DNA of 8,026 nt from Vicinamibacteria bacterium (GTDB lineage: Bacteria; Acidobacteriota; Vicinamibacteria; Fen-336; JAGNNV01): the NCBI GenBank assembly GCA_016650185.1, contig JAENWE010000294.1:1-8026 (forward strand), read 5' to 3'. Both the position numbers and the translations under genes were made by a program. Below are positions 6,535-8,026 of the stretch, in pieces. The notes under the pieces are model-generated. The model saw only the letters and a program-made list of their open reading frames with translations, did no database searches and was not told the origin of the DNA. How positions within the stretch are numbered: position 1 is the first letter of the stretch; each line of letters starts with the position of its first letter.

Positions 6535-7200
6535 TCACTCGAGGACCTGAATCTCTGGGTAGAGCGGTGACGAAACGGTGAGCCGCGAAACGCTTTGCCG
6601 CGTGAGATGCGCATCGAAAAAACTGCGCACGCAGTAGGCGGTCACGGCAAGCTGACGCTCTCCGTCGATGCCCAGAAACCCGAAGAGGCGGAGGGCTCCC
6701 CGGACGATGCCGCTCTTCCGCAAAGCGCCGTCGTCGCTGAAGGTGAAGTGGTTGGCGCCGCGGATCGCGACACGGAGCCGAGTGTCCTTCGGCAGGCGAT
6801 CGTAGATTGATTGGATAGTGGCCTGGATCCTGCGCGTTTCCGGGTCGGATGACTTGCCGTGGTCGCTCAGAAGAAACATGAACGGCTGGGCAAGACCGGC
6901 CTGAATGACGTTCCCGAAGGGCTGACCGTCGATATCGATCCCGGCCTTGCACCTCGAATCGTCGTGGCAGAACTGCGCGGCGGTCGCCCCGCCGAGGGAA
7001 TGACCGAACACTCCCACTCGAGTCATGTCGAGCCGCCCGGTGAATCTGCCGGTGGCGTCGGACGCGTTTGTCTCCCTGAAATAGCTCTGAGCCGCCCCAC
7101 AGTGGTCGAAAGGCAGCGGCCGATCCTCGCTTGTGTGAGGTCCAGAAGCGCTATCGCGTGACGCCCCGCCCTCGCCGGAGAACGCAGAGGCCATCGACAT
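6535..7200 (-). pseudogene. Alpha/beta hydrolase (PAF-acetylhydrolase-like), N-terminally truncated
   Basis: The C-terminal two-thirds of an alpha/beta hydrolase of the platelet-activating-factor acetylhydrolase type, read from an in-frame ATG at 7200 (221 residues). The catalytic serine is S68 in VGVFGHSLGG, the acid is probably D91 in GIDIDG, and the base is H151 in RGANHFTFSD. The Ser-Asp spacing of 23 and the Asp-His spacing of about 60 fit this family. Recognisable homology begins near NASDATGRFTGRLD (about 7080) and runs to an apparently natural end at EIQVLE. Before that, the frame is Ser/Arg-rich and antisense to nothing known, and it overlaps the antitoxin frame out of phase from 7151. 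Full-length relatives have a long N-terminal part, often with a signal peptide, that is absent, including the oxyanion-side strand. The triad survives, but the fold is probably incomplete. No good ribosome site precedes 7200. Confidence 0.72.
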
Positions 7201-7375
7201 GCTCAGCCAGAGCCTTCTCGCCAAGCTTGGCAAGGACGTCCTGCGACTTGGCGAAGGACTCTGACCAGCGCTGCTCGGAAGCAAGCTCCTCAATCACGAT
7301 GGCGGCCACGGCATCCTGTTCGGACGCCGGAGGCTTCTCCACCTGGCTGAAGGCTTGTTCGAGGAGTTTCGTCAC
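7151..7375 (-). CDS. Orphan type II antitoxin-like protein, C-terminus altered
   Basis: A 74-residue acidic, helical frame: TKLLEQAFSQVEK, then PASEQDAVAAIVIEELASEQ, RWSESFAKSQDVLAKL and EKALAEH. This order matches a common group of small antitoxins found beside RelE/ParE-type toxins: helical N-terminus, PxxEQDAxAAxxLEEL, a W...FAxSQDVLxxL segment, and ALAEHRxGxT. After ALAEH the usual basic/proline tail is replaced by VDGLCVLRRGRGVTR, so the toxin-binding end seems to have been swapped by a rearrangement, and no cognate toxin gene follows. The start is uncertain: GTG at 7375 fits the family length but lacks a clear ribosome site; a GTG at 7396 would add 7 residues. If expressed it would be an orphan. 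The nearby MazF relic is on the other strand and belongs to a different toxin family. Confidence 0.6.
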   Translation of the reverse strand: MTKLLEQAFSQVEKPPASEQDAVAAIVIEELASEQRWSESFAKSQDVLAKLGEKALAEHVDGLCVLRRGRGVTR

Positions 7376-7469
7376 CGTTACATGCAAAAACGACACGGGT
7401 CATGCTCCTCAGGATTCGGCAGGGGTAGTTCGGGGCCGGCCGCGCGCGTGCATGAGCTGCCCGTGGATC

Positions 7470-7577
7470 GTCGACAATATGGCTGCACATGTGGGCGCCC
7501 TTGCGGGCCAGCATCCGGAGAATCCGCATCCGGATTGGGTGGCCAACCGCCTTGGCAAACACCGCCAACTCCGCGTA
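7470..7577 (-). pseudogene. ArsR-family transcriptional regulator fragment
   Basis: On the - strand 36 residues read YAELAVFAKAVGHPIRMRILRMLARKGAHMCSHIVD. This is the N-terminal part of the ArsR/SmtB winged-helix domain (the F-AKALGHPxRLRIL helix, then a Cys-containing turn and the next helix). The family then has ELPLxQSTVSQHLK; here the frame gives DPRAAHARARPAP instead. However, ELPL does appear 38 bases further on, at 7420-7431, in another frame, which suggests a 38-base insertion followed by decay. No start codon is seen: the homology begins right where the oppositely oriented MazF relic begins. The DNA-recognition helix is destroyed, so it cannot function. Whether this group senses metals cannot be told, as the ligand positions are lost. 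Confidence 0.6.
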
Positions 7578-7581
7578 TCCC

Positions 7582-7912
7582 CGGGGCGATGTCTGGTGGG
7601 CCGACCTCCCTGAACCGTCGGGCTCGGGTTCGGGATTTCGCCGTCCGGTCATCGTAGTTCGAGGCGAGGCCTTGAACCGCAGCCGGATCGCCACGACGGT
7701 GTGGTGCCCTCACCAACAATCTGCGATGGGCCGACGCGCCCGGCAATGTCCTTCGCACGTCCAGAATGACTGGCCTTCCAAAAGACTCGGTGGCGAACGT
7801 CTCCCAAATCATCGCTCTGCACAAGTCGGTCCTGACCGAGCGGGCGGGAAGGCTTTCGGCGGCGAAGGCGGAGCTTGTGCTGTCGGGGATCGACGTGATT
7901 CTGGGCCGCTAG
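7582..7912 (+). pseudogene. mazF: MazF/PemK-type endoribonuclease toxin, frameshifted and without start
   Basis: MazF toxins cleave mRNA at short sites and are held inactive by a MazE-type antitoxin. The first part (7582-7701) reads RGDVWWADLPEPSGSG, FRRPVIVVRGEALNRSRIATTV, covering the first strands with the conserved Arg of RRPV. The frame then shifts, and from 7709 the rest follows: LTNNLRWADAPGNV, MTGLPKDSVANVSQI, ALHKSVLTERAGRLS, ending in IDVILGR and TAG at 7910. Between them GTG TGG TGC CCT C fits V-C-V-P-L if one base is missing after TG and one after CC. Restored, it would be about 110 residues, the usual length. The start codon is gone: the codons before RGD are TAT CCC, and the sequence upstream belongs to an opposite-strand ArsR relic. 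No MazE gene is present. It is a pseudogene unless the indels are assembly errors. Confidence 0.75.
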
Positions 7913-8026
7913 CCCATCGCTCCCATCGAAGAACTCCAATGAACATGCCTCGGATGGACCGGCCAGGCCCCCCCTTCTCCATGACCGCTTCAGCCAGTTT
8001 CCCGTAACCAGCCAAACGGAGATCCC

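Noticed and set aside
7489..8007. A 172-codon + strand frame through the MazF region
   Set aside because: Only 7582-7701 of it is toxin-like. Before that it is antisense to the ArsR relic, and after the frameshift it is not protein-like.
7913..8026. Possible gene in the last 114 bases
   Set aside because: Frames on both strands show no motif or convincing ribosome site, and the window ends too soon to judge.
1..8026. CRISPR array, tRNA, rRNA, integron attC sites or phage-defence cluster
   Set aside because: I looked for regularly spaced repeats, cloverleaf-like sequences, rRNA signatures and clustered nucleases or helicases, and found none.

Overview
The window looks like chromosomal DNA from a GC-rich soil- or sediment-type bacterium. 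The best lineage clue is the large permease at 3709-6147. It is an orphan FtsX/MacB-type permease duplicated into two halves, the arrangement called ADOP, which is typical of Acidobacteriota and also common in Gemmatimonadota and related uncultured phyla. No rRNA, tRNA or CRISPR is visible, so the lineage stays an inference.

Layout, left to right: (1) 137-871 (+) is an intact gene for an uncharacterised protein with a DUF5661-like C-terminal part. (2) 904-1575 (+) holds two decayed pieces of an IS91-family (HUH/Y2) transposase in the wrong order: the C-terminal part lies upstream of the HUH-motif part. (3) 1697-2161 (+) is a plausible TTG-started gene of unknown function with lower GC than its neighbours. 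(4) 2196-2381 (-) is a short BON-domain-like remnant. (5) 2339-6147 (-) is the healthy core: the ADOP permease followed 26 bases later by a secreted metal-dependent amidohydrolase, probably one transcription unit. The hydrolase has an odd C-terminal extension that reads out of frame into the BON remnant. (6) 6148-8026 is a graveyard of broken genes on both strands: a short peptide resembling the Walker A region of F-type ATPase alpha subunits, a possible last strand of an outer-membrane receptor, an alpha/beta hydrolase missing its N-terminal half, an orphan antitoxin, an ArsR-type regulator fragment and a frameshifted MazF toxin.

Only the permease and amidohydrolase form an apparent working pair; the permease lacks an adjacent ATPase. 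The flanks look like places where insertion-sequence and toxin-antitoxin debris has accumulated and decayed. I see no convincing new multi-gene system. The most informative feature is the mosaic itself: closely abutting, truncated, mixed-strand fragments whose reading frames can be partly reconstructed. The last 115 bases (7912-8026) and the first 136 show no gene that I can support.
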